A DNA stretch of 64,000 nt, taken from Mycolicibacter nonchromogenicus. Its GTDB lineage: Bacteria; Actinomycetota; Actinomycetes; Mycobacteriales; Mycobacteriaceae. Below, in pieces: positions 33,033 to 41,925 of the stretch. Both the position numbers and the translations under genes were made by a program. The DNA is taken from positions 92,508-156,507 of the forward strand of contig NZ_LQPI01000046.1 in the NCBI RefSeq assembly GCF_002101775.1, in the 5' to 3' direction. The notes beneath the pieces were generated by a model. The model saw nothing but the letters and a program-made list of their open reading frames with translations, had not been told where the DNA came from and did not search any database. Position 1 is the first letter of the stretch. Every line of letters starts with the position of its first letter.

Positions 33033-34214
33033 TCACCCTGTCATCAGTTGATGGAGGAACCGGGTGGAGTCCGGCATCGAGGCGAGCACGGTGCCGGAAT
33101 GGTCCTGGTCGGGATAGATGTGCAGCTCGACATCCTGGTGATGGTCGATCAGCTGCTCATACAGGGTCTGACTGGATCGGAGTGGCACGTCGGCGTCATT
33201 CTGGCCGTGGCCGAGAAAGATCGGGCGGTCATAGCCGTCGGTCGGGGTGCCCAGGAAGCCGTCGAGCGCCGCGCCGATGCCGTCCAGGGAGCTCACCGGA
33301 GCGCTGAACAGCTGGTTCAGCGTGGTTCCCGCAACCAGCTGATCCAGTTCTGACTTGCACACCGTTTCCGCCCGATCTGTCAGCTCGCGCCCGCGAGGCG
33401 TCAGCACACTGTCGATGGGAATCTCGGGAAATGCCTCGCGCAGGGCGGCCAGGATGTAGGAGGTGTAGCTGATCGCCGCGGGAGGCACCGGCGCCGGAGG
33501 CAGATCGGGTCCGGCCTCCATGACCACCCGTTCGATGTTGGCCGGTGTGCCGGTGGCCACCACGCCGCGATAGTCCAGGCCGGTTCCGGCGGTGAGCCGC
33601 GACGCCCACCAGGCACTGTTGATCGCCGCGCCACCGCCTTGGGACTGTCCGACGATCGCCCACTTCGGGGACAGCGGCAGGTCCATCTGGTGGACGGCAC
33701 GTACGGAGTCGATCACCGAGTGCGCTTCGGTGGCGCTGTTGAGATAACTCATCAGTCCCGGCGTGCCGAGCCCGACGTAATCGCTGCCGACCACCACATA
33801 GCCCTGGTCGAGCCAGTGCGACAGGTATTCGTTGTCGCGTGGGCTGCGTGGCCGGGCCGAGGGGGTGCAGTCGTCGCCGAGACCGACGGTGCCGTGCGCC
33901 CACGCGATCACCGGCCATCCCCCCGCCGGCGGCGGCCCGTGCGGCACGAAGACCGCGGCCGTGCTCACCGCGGGCCGGTCGTGCTGATCGGGCGTGGCGT
34001 AGAGGATCCGGAATGCCTGGGCTGCGCCGATCACCGACAGCGCCGGGTCGAGCGGTACCGAGGTGATCAGGTCTCCCTCGGCGGGAATGGGGCCGGCGTA
34101 TGCGCGCGCGTCCAGACCAGACCATTGCGGCCCCGGCTCGGCGGCGGCCGGGGTGGCCAACATCAGGGCGGCCAGCCCAACCGAGAGCAGGGCCGTGCGG
34201 CGAGCCGCCCTCAC
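33033..34214 (-). CDS. Secreted lipase (LIP family alpha/beta hydrolase)
   Basis: This 393-residue protein begins with a signal peptide (MRAARRTALLSVGLAALMLATPAAAEP, cleavage near residue 25). The mature part has VIAWAHGTVGLGDDC as the oxyanion region, the nucleophile elbow GQSQGG (Ser191), an acid in GQNDADVPL and a histidine in DQDHSGTV, the pattern of the secretory lipase family. The GTG start overlaps the upstream Ntn-hydrolase stop by four bases (GTGA) and the stop abuts aspB, so it is firmly inside the operon. It could release fatty acids or sterols from esters outside the membrane, which is inference from context. Confidence 0.85.
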   Translation of the reverse strand: MRAARRTALLSVGLAALMLATPAAAEPGPQWSGLDARAYAGPIPAEGDLITSVPLDPALSVIGAAQAFRILYATPDQHDRPAVSTAAVFVPHGPPPAGGWPVIAWAHGTVGLGDDCTPSARPRSPRDNEYLSHWLDQGYVVVGSDYVGLGTPGLMSYLNSATEAHSVIDSVRAVHQMDLPLSPKWAIVGQSQGGGAAINSAWWASRLTAGTGLDYRGVVATGTPANIERVVMEAGPDLPPAPVPPAAISYTSYILAALREAFPEIPIDSVLTPRGRELTDRAETVCKSELDQLVAGTTLNQLFSAPVSSLDGIGAALDGFLGTPTDGYDRPIFLGHGQNDADVPLRSSQTLYEQLIDHHQDVELHIYPDQDHSGTVLASMPDSTRFLHQLMTG

Positions 34215-35197
34215 CTGTTCAGGCCGAGGAAGGTGAACGCCTCGGCGACTTCGAAGTCCGCCGATGTCTCACCGGCGAAGATATTGCTGTCGTCGGAGCC
34301 GAGGTCGAGTTTGCGCACCGCGGCACCCTCCTCGAAGTCCAGCTTGGTCAGGTCCACCCAGAACACGTTGGGTGTCAGCGTCGACTCGAAGAAGTACAGC
34401 TTGCGGGTGTGGTGGGCAACCGTGCGCCAGCGGGTCGAGGAGATATTCGGCTCGCCCGGTGTAGAGATGCCGAAGGGCACCGAGACGTTGCGGACCACGC
34501 TGAGCACCGAGGCGAGTGCGATCTTCAGATCCTCGGATTTCGGAATCGCGTTGACGTAGAACGAAGCCCGCGCGAACCGGTCCGCGGCCCGATTGGTGCC
34601 CGGCAGCATGACGGTGCCGCCGAGCTGCTCCCAGTAGGCGTTGACCGCGAGCTGTTGATCAAAGATCGGCGAGTTCGTCATCACCTGGTACTGGCGACCA
34701 TGGTGGATGATCTGCTTGCCGTCGACGTATTCCACGATCGCACTGTCGCCGGTGGCGTCCGACAGTGACAGGTGCAGGGTGGCCAGGCGGTCCTCACCGG
34801 GCACGCCGTCGGTGACCACCGCGAATTCCTCTTTGCTCAGCGCTGCCACGGCCTCGGCGACGGTGGCGAAGTTGTCCAGGGCGTACTGCGCCCAGGTCGA
34901 GATGCACAGTCCGGGACGACTGCCGTCGTACTGCGGGTACACCGACTCAGCCAGCCACAGCAGGTTGGCGGACAACCCCGCTTCGTTCAGGCCGTCGGTG
35001 GTGCAGATGTCATAGCCCGTGGCCACCACACTGCCGTACTTCGCGCTCCACTCAACCGAGTTCGGCCCGGCCCGGCCGTCGCGCTTCACACCTCGCGGCA
35101 GCGACCAGAGATTGGTCGCCAAATCCAGTTTCCAGTCCATCGACCGTCCGGTGATGATGTTGCCGTTCGGTCCCAGATACACGAGTCGGGTACACAT
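34211..35197 (-). CDS. Ntn-type linear amide C-N hydrolase (choloylglycine hydrolase family)
   Basis: The family includes bile-salt hydrolases and penicillin V acylases, which cleave linear amide bonds with an N-terminal cysteine. The 328-residue sequence begins MCTRLVYLGPNG, so Cys2 becomes the nucleophile after Met removal. GRSMDW near residue 17 holds the conserved Arg and Asp, and later GLNEAGLSANLLW and VMTNSPIFDQQL are family blocks. No signal peptide is visible, so it should act in the cytoplasm. It lies 21 bp after fadE33 and overlaps the lipase by four bases, inside an operon for steroid C/D-ring degradation. A role in deconjugating amidated bile acids or N-acyl compounds is plausible but unproven. 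Confidence 0.85.
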   Translation of the reverse strand: MCTRLVYLGPNGNIITGRSMDWKLDLATNLWSLPRGVKRDGRAGPNSVEWSAKYGSVVATGYDICTTDGLNEAGLSANLLWLAESVYPQYDGSRPGLCISTWAQYALDNFATVAEAVAALSKEEFAVVTDGVPGEDRLATLHLSLSDATGDSAIVEYVDGKQIIHHGRQYQVMTNSPIFDQQLAVNAYWEQLGGTVMLPGTNRAADRFARASFYVNAIPKSEDLKIALASVLSVVRNVSVPFGISTPGEPNISSTRWRTVAHHTRKLYFFESTLTPNVFWVDLTKLDFEEGAAVRKLDLGSDDSNIFAGETSADFEVAEAFTFLGLNR

Positions 35198-35218
35198 AGG
35201 GCCTACCGTAACGGGCCT

Positions 35219-36166
35219 CTAGAGCACCTCGGCCTGCAGCTGGCGAAGATGTTGTGCCGGCAGGCCGAACAGCTGTGAACTCCCGTGCGCGCGTTTGAAG
35301 TACAGCTGGATGTCGCTTTCCCAGGTGATCGCGATACCGCCGTGCAGCTGCACCGCTTCGGCGGCCACTTTGCTGAACGCCTCACTGGTGACCACGCGTG
35401 CCAGCGCGGCCGAGGTAGCCGAGGGTTCGGCGATGGCGTCGTCGACCACGGCGCGGGCCGCCGACACGGCCACGTAGAGGTCGGCCATCCGGTGTTTGAG
35501 GGCCTGGAAGCTGCCGATCGGCCGGCCGAACTGCACCCGGCTCTTGGTGTACTCCACGGTCAGGTCCAAGCAGCGCGTCGCGGCGCCGATCTGCTCGGCC
35601 GCCAGCAGGATCGCCGCGTAGTCCGCGATGCCCGGGTCGACCCCGATGGGGGCGGTGGCGGTGGGGGTGATCCGGCCCAGGCGCCGGGTGGGGTCCATGG
35701 TGGCCACCGGCTCGGTGGTGAACTCGGTCCAGCGGGTGAGCTGGTTGCCGTCGGTGCCGACCACGATGTCCGCGATGTCGCCGTTGGCTGCGTAGTCGTC
35801 GCCGAAGACCACCGCGCCGATCGCACCGCCTTCGGCGAGCTGTTCCAATGCTTCGGCGTCGGGCTCGGGTGCGGCCAGCAGCGCCAGTTCGGCCAGGGTG
35901 GTGCCCAGCAGCGGGGTGGGCACCAGTGCCTTGCCCAGTTCCTCGAGAACGACTGCGGCGTCGCCCAGTTCGCCTCCGGCGCCGCCGAGCTCCTCGGGCA
36001 CCACCAGGGCAGCGGCACCGACCTGCTCGCACAACAGCTGCCACAGGGCCTCGTCGTAGCCGCGCTCGGATTCCATCGCCACCCGCACCGCTTCGCCGTT
36101 GGCGTGCTTGTCGACCAGGGCGGCCACGGTCTGGCGCAGCAGGTCGCGTTCGTCGTTACGGGCCAC
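35219..36166 (-). CDS. fadE33: FadE33 acyl-CoA dehydrogenase subunit
   Basis: This 315-residue acyl-CoA dehydrogenase-like protein corresponds to Rv3564. It has the N-terminal ACAD helical part (VVPEELGGAGGELGDAAVVLEELGKAL) and the C-terminal part (FGRPIGSFQALKHRMADLYV, then LHGGIAITWESDIQLYFKRAHGSSQLFG). These short steroid ACADs form alpha2beta2 heterotetramers with a partner; FadE33 is reported to pair with FadE31. They act in the KstR2-controlled degradation of rings C and D. It begins with GTG immediately after the fadE32 stop. Confidence 0.92.
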   Translation of the reverse strand: MARNDERDLLRQTVAALVDKHANGEAVRVAMESERGYDEALWQLLCEQVGAAALVVPEELGGAGGELGDAAVVLEELGKALVPTPLLGTTLAELALLAAPEPDAEALEQLAEGGAIGAVVFGDDYAANGDIADIVVGTDGNQLTRWTEFTTEPVATMDPTRRLGRITPTATAPIGVDPGIADYAAILLAAEQIGAATRCLDLTVEYTKSRVQFGRPIGSFQALKHRMADLYVAVSAARAVVDDAIAEPSATSAALARVVTSEAFSKVAAEAVQLHGGIAITWESDIQLYFKRAHGSSQLFGLPAQHLRQLQAEVL

Positions 36167-37132
36167 TCAGATCGCCTCCAACACTCGCCGCCGGTGAGCG
36201 GTCGGGTCACCCCACGCGGGACGCAGGGCCTGCGCCCGCAGCAGCCACAGCGACAGATCGCACTCACTGGTGAAGCCGATCGCGCCGTGCGTCTGCAACG
36301 CCGAATGCGCGGCCAGCAGCGCGGCGTCCGACGCGGCGACCTTCGCCGCACTGACGTCCCGGGCGGTGTCGGCAGCGTCCTCGGCGAACGACAAGGCCGC
36401 CCCGTACACCAGCGGCCGGGCCAGCTCGAGCGCGATGTGCACATCGGCCAGCTTGTGCTTGATGGCCTGGTAGCTGCCGATCACCCGACCGAACTGGGTG
36501 CGCTGCTTGGCGTAGTCGACGGCGGTGTTCAGCATCGCCTGCCCGGCCCCGATCAGCTGTGCCGCAGTGGCCAGGGCGCCCATCTCGTAGGCGCGGGCGG
36601 TGTCGGCATCCCAGGTGGATCCGGTGGCAGCGACGTCGAAGACGCCGCGACTGGGGTCTACCGAGGCGTGGCGGGTGCCGGCCTGCGCCAGCGACGCGGT
36701 CCCGTTCTCGGCCAGCAGAACCAGGTCGGCGGCCTGCGCGTCCAGTGCCCGTGGGGTGTGCGGCGGAAGTGCCACGGTGGCGATCAGCTCCCCGGCAGCC
36801 AGCCCGGCCAGCTGAGTCCCGGCATCGGGTGACCCGGCGAGCAGAAGCGGCGCCACCGCGATGGACTCCACCACCGGCCCGGGCACGCACCAGCGGCCGA
36901 GCGCCTCGATGGCCAGCACCAGGTCGACCGCATGGGCGCCGATGCCGTCGAACTCCTCCGGCACTGCCAGCGCGGTCACACCCAGCTCGGTCAGCTGGTT
37001 CCACACCTGACGGCCCCGCTCGGTGTCACCCTGCGACCAGGCGCGCACCGCGCCCGGCACGTCGGCGGCACCCAGTGCGGCGTCGATGCTGGCAGCGAAG
37101 TCGCGCTGCTCTTGGTCCAGATCGAATTTCAT
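36167..37132 (-). CDS. fadE32: FadE32 acyl-CoA dehydrogenase subunit
   Basis: This 321-residue ACAD subunit corresponds to Rv3563. It starts MKFDLDQEQRDFAASIDAALGAADVPGAVRAW, keeps ALAVPEEFDGIGAHAVDLVLAIEALGR, and in the C-terminal half FGRVIGSYQAIKHKLADVHIALE and LQTHGAIGFTSECDLSLWLLRAQ. It is a known heterotetramer partner of FadE31. The start overlaps the fadE31 stop by four bases (ATGA), consistent with equal production of the two subunits. Confidence 0.93.
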   Translation of the reverse strand: MKFDLDQEQRDFAASIDAALGAADVPGAVRAWSQGDTERGRQVWNQLTELGVTALAVPEEFDGIGAHAVDLVLAIEALGRWCVPGPVVESIAVAPLLLAGSPDAGTQLAGLAAGELIATVALPPHTPRALDAQAADLVLLAENGTASLAQAGTRHASVDPSRGVFDVAATGSTWDADTARAYEMGALATAAQLIGAGQAMLNTAVDYAKQRTQFGRVIGSYQAIKHKLADVHIALELARPLVYGAALSFAEDAADTARDVSAAKVAASDAALLAAHSALQTHGAIGFTSECDLSLWLLRAQALRPAWGDPTAHRRRVLEAI

Positions 37133-38262
37133 TTCTTCTCCCGGGGCAGGCCCAGCAGCCGCTCGGCGATGATATTGCGCTGAATCTCATTGGTGCCGGC
37201 GTAAATCGGGCCGCCGAGCGAGAACAGATAACCGTGGGTCCAGGCGTCGGCGAGTTCTCCGTCGGCACCGCGGATGTCCAGGCCGGTCTGATGCAGGGCG
37301 ACGTCGAGGTCGGACCAGAACACTTTGGTCACCGAGGACTCCGCGCCCAGCTCCCCGCCGGCAGCCAGCCGGGTGACGGTGCCGAACGTTTGCAGCCGGT
37401 AGGCCTGAGCCTTGATCCAGGCGTCGGCGACCCGGTCGGTGAACACCGGGTCGCTGCCGTGCTGCCGCCACATGGCCACCAGCTTCTCCGCGCCCACCAG
37501 GAACCGGGCCGGGCTGCGCAGGCTCATGCCGCGCTCGTTGCTCGAGGTGCTCATCGCGGCGCGCCAGCCCTCGTTCGGCTCACCGATCACGTCGTTGTCC
37601 GGCACGAAGACGTCGTCGAGGAAGATCTCGCCGAAGCCGGTCTCGCCGCCGAGCTGTTCGATGGCACGCACGGTGACGCCGTCGGCCTTGAGGTCGAACA
37701 TGAAGTAGGTCAGGCCATGGTGGCGCTGGGCTTCCGGGTCGGAGCGGAACAACCCGAAGCCGCGCTCGCCGAACGGGGCGCGCGAGCTCCAGATCTTCTG
37801 GCCGTTGAGCCGCCAGCCGCCGTCGACCTTGGTCGCCGTCGAGCGCAGGGACGCCAAGTCGCTGCCGGACTCCGGCTCCGACCAGGCCTGCGCCCAGATC
37901 TCCTCGCCGCTGGCCATTTTCGGCAGGATACGGTCCAGCTGCTCCTGCGTGCCGTGCGCGAACAGCGTCGGCGCCAGCATCGAGGTGCCGTTGGCGCTGG
38001 CGCGCCCCGGGGCGCCGGCGCGGAAGTACTCCTCCTCGAACACCACCCACTGCAGCAGGCTGGCGTCACGGCCGCCGTACTTCTTGGGCCAGGCGATCAC
38101 CGACAGGCCGGCGTCGAAGAGCACCTTGTCCCAGCGCCGGTGCTGCTCGAAACCCTCGGCGGTGTCGTAGGACTCGGTCGGGAACTTGTCGGAGTTCGCG
38201 GCCAGGAAATCGCGGACCTCGGCGCGGAAGGCCTCAGTCTCGTCATCGAAATTCAGGTCCAT
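37129..38262 (-). CDS. fadE31: FadE31 acyl-CoA dehydrogenase subunit
   Basis: This 377-residue ACAD subunit matches Rv3562 in length. Key segments are QAWSEPESGSDLASLRS, WRLNGQKIWSSRAPF (FAD and substrate contacts), IFLDDVFVPDNDVIGEPNEGW and the C-terminal IYAGTNEIQRNIIAERLLGLPREKK. It pairs with FadE32 and FadE33. I start it at the ATG at 38262 (MDLNFDDETEAFRAEV), which overlaps the fadD3 stop as TGATG; a GTG at 38271 would add three residues. It is the second gene of the KstR2-type operon. Confidence 0.93.
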   Translation of the reverse strand: MDLNFDDETEAFRAEVRDFLAANSDKFPTESYDTAEGFEQHRRWDKVLFDAGLSVIAWPKKYGGRDASLLQWVVFEEEYFRAGAPGRASANGTSMLAPTLFAHGTQEQLDRILPKMASGEEIWAQAWSEPESGSDLASLRSTATKVDGGWRLNGQKIWSSRAPFGERGFGLFRSDPEAQRHHGLTYFMFDLKADGVTVRAIEQLGGETGFGEIFLDDVFVPDNDVIGEPNEGWRAAMSTSSNERGMSLRSPARFLVGAEKLVAMWRQHGSDPVFTDRVADAWIKAQAYRLQTFGTVTRLAAGGELGAESSVTKVFWSDLDVALHQTGLDIRGADGELADAWTHGYLFSLGGPIYAGTNEIQRNIIAERLLGLPREKK

Positions 38263-39818
38263 CAGGCCCACTCTCTCAATTCATGCTTGACCACTTTGCC
38301 GCCTGGATTGCGGGGTAGGGAGTCGGTGAAGGTCACCGATCTCGGTGCCTTGAAGTTCGCCAAATGTTCGCGGGCGTAAGCGATCACCTGGGCCGCGTCG
38401 AGCGTGGAGCCGGGCCGGCGCACGATGAAGGCGCGACCCACCTCGCCGAGTCGCTCGTCGGGGACGCCGATCACCGCCACGTCGGCGACGCCGTCGAGGC
38501 GGGCCAGCACCTGCTCGATCTCGGCGGGGTAGACGTTGAAGCCGCCGCAGATGTACATGTCCTTGAGCCGGTCGGTGATCCGCAGGTTGCCGGCGTCGTC
38601 GACGGTCCCGATGTCGCCGGTGTGCAACCAGCCGTCCGCGTCGATCGCCGCGGCGGTGGCCTCCGGGTCGTCGAGGTAGCCGAGCATGATGTTGGCGCTG
38701 CGCAGCAGCACTTCGCCGGAATCCGTACCGTCGCCGGTGCTTTCCAGTCGCAGCTCGAAGTCGCCGATCGGCCGTCCGCAGGTGGTGGCGACGGTGACGG
38801 CGTCGTCGTCGGCGCGGCACATGGTGCCGAACCCACCGGACTCGGTCAGCCCGTAGGCGGTGAGCACGATGTCGATGTCCAGTTCGGACTGCATGCGTTC
38901 GATCAGCACGACCGGGACGGTGGCCGCGCCGGTGACGGCGAACCGCAGCGAGCTCAGGTCATGCCGGTCGCGCTCGGGGTGGTCCAGCAGGGACTGGTAG
39001 ATGGTGGGCGGCCCGGGCAGCACGGTGATCCGGTAGGTCTCGATGGCACGCAAGGCCGCGGCCGGGTCGAAGGTGAGCTGCGGGATCAGGGTGGCCCCGG
39101 TCTGCAGGCAGGCCAGGATGCCGGCCTTGTAGCCGAAGTTGTGGAAGAACGGGTTGATGCAAAGGTAGCGGTCCTGCGCGGTCATCTGACCGCACTGCGC
39201 CCAGGCCGCCGGACCGGCCAGCGACTGCCGGTGGGCGCAGAGCACGCCCTTGCTGCGGCCGGTGGTTCCGGAGGTGAACAGGATGTCCGACAGATCGTCG
39301 GGTCCGACCGCGGCGGCGCGGGCATCGACGTCGGCGGCCGGCACCGCGGCACCCGCGGCGATGAACTGGTCCCAGGAAGCCGCCGCGCTCGCGTCGTCGT
39401 CCTGGACGGGCACGCGGACCACGTGCCGCAGGTCGGGCAGCTGGTCTCGGTCCAGTTCGGTGAGCCGGTCGGTCTTGAGGAACCGGCCCATGCCGACCAG
39501 CGCCGTGGACTTGCTGCGGGCCAGGATGTCGGTGGCCTCCGCGGCGGTGTAGCGCGTATTCAGCGGCACCAGCACGCCGCCGGCGTAGTGCACACCCAGG
39601 CAGGTCACCACCCAGTGCCAGGTGTTGGGCGACCACAGCGCGACCCGGTCGCCGGGCGCCACCCCCAGGGCGATCAGCGCCGCGGCGGCGCGCCGCACCT
39701 CGTCGCGCAGGCCGGCCCAGGTGAAGTGCCTGTCCTCGGTGACCAGGGCGTCATGGTCGGGCAGCGTGCGCGCGATGTGGTCCAGGGCCGCAGGTGTGGT
39801 CTGCGGTTCCGTACTCAT
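38262..39818 (-). CDS. fadD3: FadD3 acyl-CoA ligase (HIP-CoA synthetase)
   Basis: FadD3 activates HIP, the C/D-ring propionate left after A/B-ring degradation, to HIP-CoA, committing it to ring opening. The 518-residue adenylate-forming enzyme has the AMP-binding P-loop DILFTSGTTGRSKGVLC (about 208-224), LTAYGLTESGGFGTM (A5 motif), GWLHTGDIGTVDDAGNLRITDRLKDMYICGGFNVYPAEIE (A7-A9 region) and a C-terminal PRNPGGKVVKHEL with the catalytic lysine. I chose the ATG at 39818 because the [10 protein letters not shown] is then about 10 bases upstream; a GTG at 39827 would be too close. It heads the minus-strand operon divergent from fadE30. Confidence 0.94.
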   Translation of the reverse strand: MSTEPQTTPAALDHIARTLPDHDALVTEDRHFTWAGLRDEVRRAAAALIALGVAPGDRVALWSPNTWHWVVTCLGVHYAGGVLVPLNTRYTAAEATDILARSKSTALVGMGRFLKTDRLTELDRDQLPDLRHVVRVPVQDDDASAAASWDQFIAAGAAVPAADVDARAAAVGPDDLSDILFTSGTTGRSKGVLCAHRQSLAGPAAWAQCGQMTAQDRYLCINPFFHNFGYKAGILACLQTGATLIPQLTFDPAAALRAIETYRITVLPGPPTIYQSLLDHPERDRHDLSSLRFAVTGAATVPVVLIERMQSELDIDIVLTAYGLTESGGFGTMCRADDDAVTVATTCGRPIGDFELRLESTGDGTDSGEVLLRSANIMLGYLDDPEATAAAIDADGWLHTGDIGTVDDAGNLRITDRLKDMYICGGFNVYPAEIEQVLARLDGVADVAVIGVPDERLGEVGRAFIVRRPGSTLDAAQVIAYAREHLANFKAPRSVTFTDSLPRNPGGKVVKHELREWA

Positions 39819-39825
39819 GGGCGCC

Positions 39826-39857
39826 ACTCCTCCTCATCGCTCCGCTCTGCATCGTCG
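39826..39857 (-). repeat. SD-bearing leader repeat, copy before fadD3
   Basis: This 32-nt segment sits directly upstream of the fadD3 start. On the minus strand it begins CGACGATGCAG and ends AGGAGGAGT. It matches a segment at 49443-49474 before ipdA at 29 of 32 positions. A degenerate second copy lies just upstream at 39873-39909. Each close copy provides the Shine-Dalgarno of the gene that follows. Confidence 0.75.
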
Positions 39858-39872
39858 CCGGCGCAACTCATA

Positions 39873-39909
39873 GGCGCTGCTCCTCCCCGTCGCTGAACTC
39901 TGCATGCCG
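39873..39909 (-). repeat. Degenerate second copy of the leader repeat
   Basis: This segment repeats the layout GGCGC..CTCCTCC..TCGCT..CTCTGCAT of the 39826-39857 element about 50 bp further out, with substitutions and a short gap. It lies in the fadD3 5' leader, between the proximal copy and the KstR2 operator. Confidence 0.5.
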
Positions 39910-39945
39910 TCAGCGCGGGCTCCTGGGCTCGACGGCTCGTAGCCG

Positions 39946-39959
39946 AGCAAGTGCTTGGT
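39946..39959. promoter_or_regulatory. KstR2 operator between fadD3 and fadE30
   Basis: AGCAAGTGCTTGGT fits the KstR2 consensus AnCAAGnnCTTGnT. It sits in the divergent fadD3-fadE30 region, so one site can control both operons. It ends 4 bp before a -10 box for fadE30. Confidence 0.88.
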
Positions 39960-39963
39960 AGGT

Positions 39964-39978
39964 TAGCCTACAAGGGTG
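39964..39978 (+). promoter_or_regulatory. -10 box and leaderless GTG start of fadE30
   Basis: TAGCCT (TANNNT type) at 39964-39969 is followed by six bases and then the GTG at 39976. This is the spacing expected when transcription begins on the start codon itself. No Shine-Dalgarno is needed and none is seen. Confidence 0.6.
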
Positions 39979-41124
39979 CAAGCAGTCGAGGAGTTCCGGG
40001 CTGAGGTCCGTGCATGGCTGGCCGACAACCTGGTCGGGGAGTTCGCCGAGCTCAAGGGCCTCGGCGGCCCGGGCCGCGAGCATGAGGCGTTCGAAGAGCG
40101 GATGGCGTGGAACCGCCATCTGGCCGACGCCGGACTGACCTGCCTGGGCTGGCCGGTGGAACACGGCGGGCGTGGCCTGTCGGTGGCGCACCGGGTGGCC
40201 TTCTATGAGGAGTACGCCCGCGCCAACGCGCCCGACAAGGTCAACCACCTGGGCGAAGAGCTGCTGGGGCCGACCCTGATCGCCTTCGGCACGCCCGAGC
40301 AGCAGCAGCGCTTCCTGCCCGGCATCCGCAACGTCACCGAACTGTGGTGCCAGGGCTACTCGGAACCGGGTGCGGGCAGCGACTTGGCCAACGTGGCCAC
40401 CACCGCCGTCCTCGACGGCGACCGGTGGGTGATCAACGGCCAGAAGGTGTGGACGTCACTGGCCCACCTGTCGCAGTGGTGCTTCGTGGTGGCGCGCACC
40501 GAGAAGGGCTCCAAGCGGCACAACGGGCTGTCGTATCTGCTGGTGCCGTTGGACCAGCCGGGCGTCGAGGTTCGGCCGATCGTGCAACTCACCGGCACCT
40601 CGGAGTTCAACGAGGTGTTCTTCGACGACGCGGTCACCGACGCCGATCTGGTGGTCGGCGAACCCGGCGACGGCTGGAAGGTGGCGATGGGCACGCTCAC
40701 CTTCGAGCGCGGCGTGTCGACGCTGGGCCAGCAGATCCGGTACGCCCGGGAACTGTCGTCGCTGGCCGAGCTCGCCAAGCGCAACGGTGCCGCCGAAGAC
40801 CCGTTGATCCGCGAGCGGTTGGCCCGCTCCTGGGTCGGCCTGCGCTCGATGCGGTCCTACGCGCTGGCCACCATGGACGTCGAACAACCCGGCCAGGACA
40901 ACGTCTCCAAGCTGCTGTGGGCCAACTGGCACCGCGACCTGGGTGAGCTGGCGATGGACGTGATCGGGCGCGACTCGATGGTGCTGCGCGACGGCGAGTT
41001 CGACGAGTGGCAGCGGCTCTACCTGTTCACCCGCAGCGACACCATCTACGGCGGGTCGAACGAGATTCAGCGCAACATCATCGCCGAGCGGGTTCTCGGC
41101 CTACCCCGAGAGGCAAAGGGATGA
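39976..41124 (+). CDS. fadE30: FadE30 acyl-CoA dehydrogenase
   Basis: FadE30 (Rv3560c counterpart) dehydrogenates a CoA intermediate early in HIP degradation. The 382-residue ACAD has WCQGYSEPGAGSDLANVAT, WVINGQKVWTSLAHLSQWCFVV, FNEVFFDDAVTDADLVVGEPGDGWKVAM and the C-terminal IYGGSNEIQRNIIAERVLGLPREAKG. The start is a GTG with no ribosome site but an upstream -10 box at the right distance for a leaderless mRNA. It is the first gene of fadE30-ipdF-kstR2-fadA6 and overlaps ipdF by four bases. Confidence 0.93.
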   Translation: MQAVEEFRAEVRAWLADNLVGEFAELKGLGGPGREHEAFEERMAWNRHLADAGLTCLGWPVEHGGRGLSVAHRVAFYEEYARANAPDKVNHLGEELLGPTLIAFGTPEQQQRFLPGIRNVTELWCQGYSEPGAGSDLANVATTAVLDGDRWVINGQKVWTSLAHLSQWCFVVARTEKGSKRHNGLSYLLVPLDQPGVEVRPIVQLTGTSEFNEVFFDDAVTDADLVVGEPGDGWKVAMGTLTFERGVSTLGQQIRYARELSSLAELAKRNGAAEDPLIRERLARSWVGLRSMRSYALATMDVEQPGQDNVSKLLWANWHRDLGELAMDVIGRDSMVLRDGEFDEWQRLYLFTRSDTIYGGSNEIQRNIIAERVLGLPREAKG

Positions 41125-41921
41125 GCTCGACGACGGATCTGTCCAAGGCGCCCCAGGAGATCGCCGGACACGGCCTGCTGGCCGGCAAGACGGTGCTGGT
41201 CACCGCGGCCGCCGGCACCGGAATCGGTTCCACCACCGCGCGGCGTGCGCTGCTCGAAGGCGCTGACGTGGTGGTCTCCGACTACCACGAACGCCGGCTC
41301 GGCGAGACCCGCGATGAACTGGCCGGCCTCGGGCTGGGCCGGGTGGAGGCGGTGGTCTGCGACGTCACCTCCACCGCCGCGGTGGACGCCCTGCTCGACG
41401 AGGCCGTGGCGAAGATGGGCCGGCTCGACGTGTTGGTCAACAACGCCGGACTCGGCGGGCAGACCCCGGTCATCGACATGACCGACGAGGAGTGGGACCG
41501 CGTGCTGAACGTGACCCTGACCTCGGTGATGCGGGCGACCCGGGCGGCGCTGCGCTACTTCCGCGGCGTCTCCCACGGTGGGGTGATCGTCAACAACGCC
41601 AGCGTATTGGGTTGGCGTGCACAGCATTCGCAGTCGCACTACGCCGCGGCCAAGGCCGGCGTGATGGCCCTGACCCGGTGCAGCGCGATCGAAGCCGTCG
41701 AGTACGGGGTGCGGATCAACGCCGTCTCGCCGTCTATCGCCCGGCACAAATTCCTGGAGAAGACCAGCTCGTCGGAGTTGCTGGACCGTCTCGCCGACGA
41801 GGAGGCGTTCGGCCGGGCCGCCGAGCCGTGGGAGATCGCCACCACCATCGCGTTTTTGGCCAGCGACTACTCCAGTTACCTGACCGGCGAGGTCATTTCG
41901 GTTTCCAGCCAGCGCGCCTGA
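41121..41921 (+). CDS. ipdF: IpdF-like short-chain dehydrogenase (Rv3559c)
   Basis: IpdF oxidises the 5-hydroxyl group of the HIP-CoA-derived intermediate. The 266-residue SDR has the cofactor motif VTAAAGTGIGSTTA (the usual TGxxxGIG with Ala for Gly at one position), NNAGLGG, and a catalytic region NNASVLGWRAQHSQSHYAAAKAGVM with Ser/Tyr/Lys spaced as in active SDRs. The ATG overlaps the fadE30 stop (ATGA). The ORF can be extended further upstream only inside fadE30. Confidence 0.88.
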   Translation: MSSTTDLSKAPQEIAGHGLLAGKTVLVTAAAGTGIGSTTARRALLEGADVVVSDYHERRLGETRDELAGLGLGRVEAVVCDVTSTAAVDALLDEAVAKMGRLDVLVNNAGLGGQTPVIDMTDEEWDRVLNVTLTSVMRATRAALRYFRGVSHGGVIVNNASVLGWRAQHSQSHYAAAKAGVMALTRCSAIEAVEYGVRINAVSPSIARHKFLEKTSSSELLDRLADEEAFGRAAEPWEIATTIAFLASDYSSYLTGEVISVSSQRA

Positions 41922-41925
41922 TGCC

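Noticed and set aside
30652..33051. 799-codon plus-strand frame spanning the unknown protein, haemophore and aspB
   Set aside because: It is antisense to three supported genes, is rich in Gly/Gln/Arg/His and lacks any recognisable domain.
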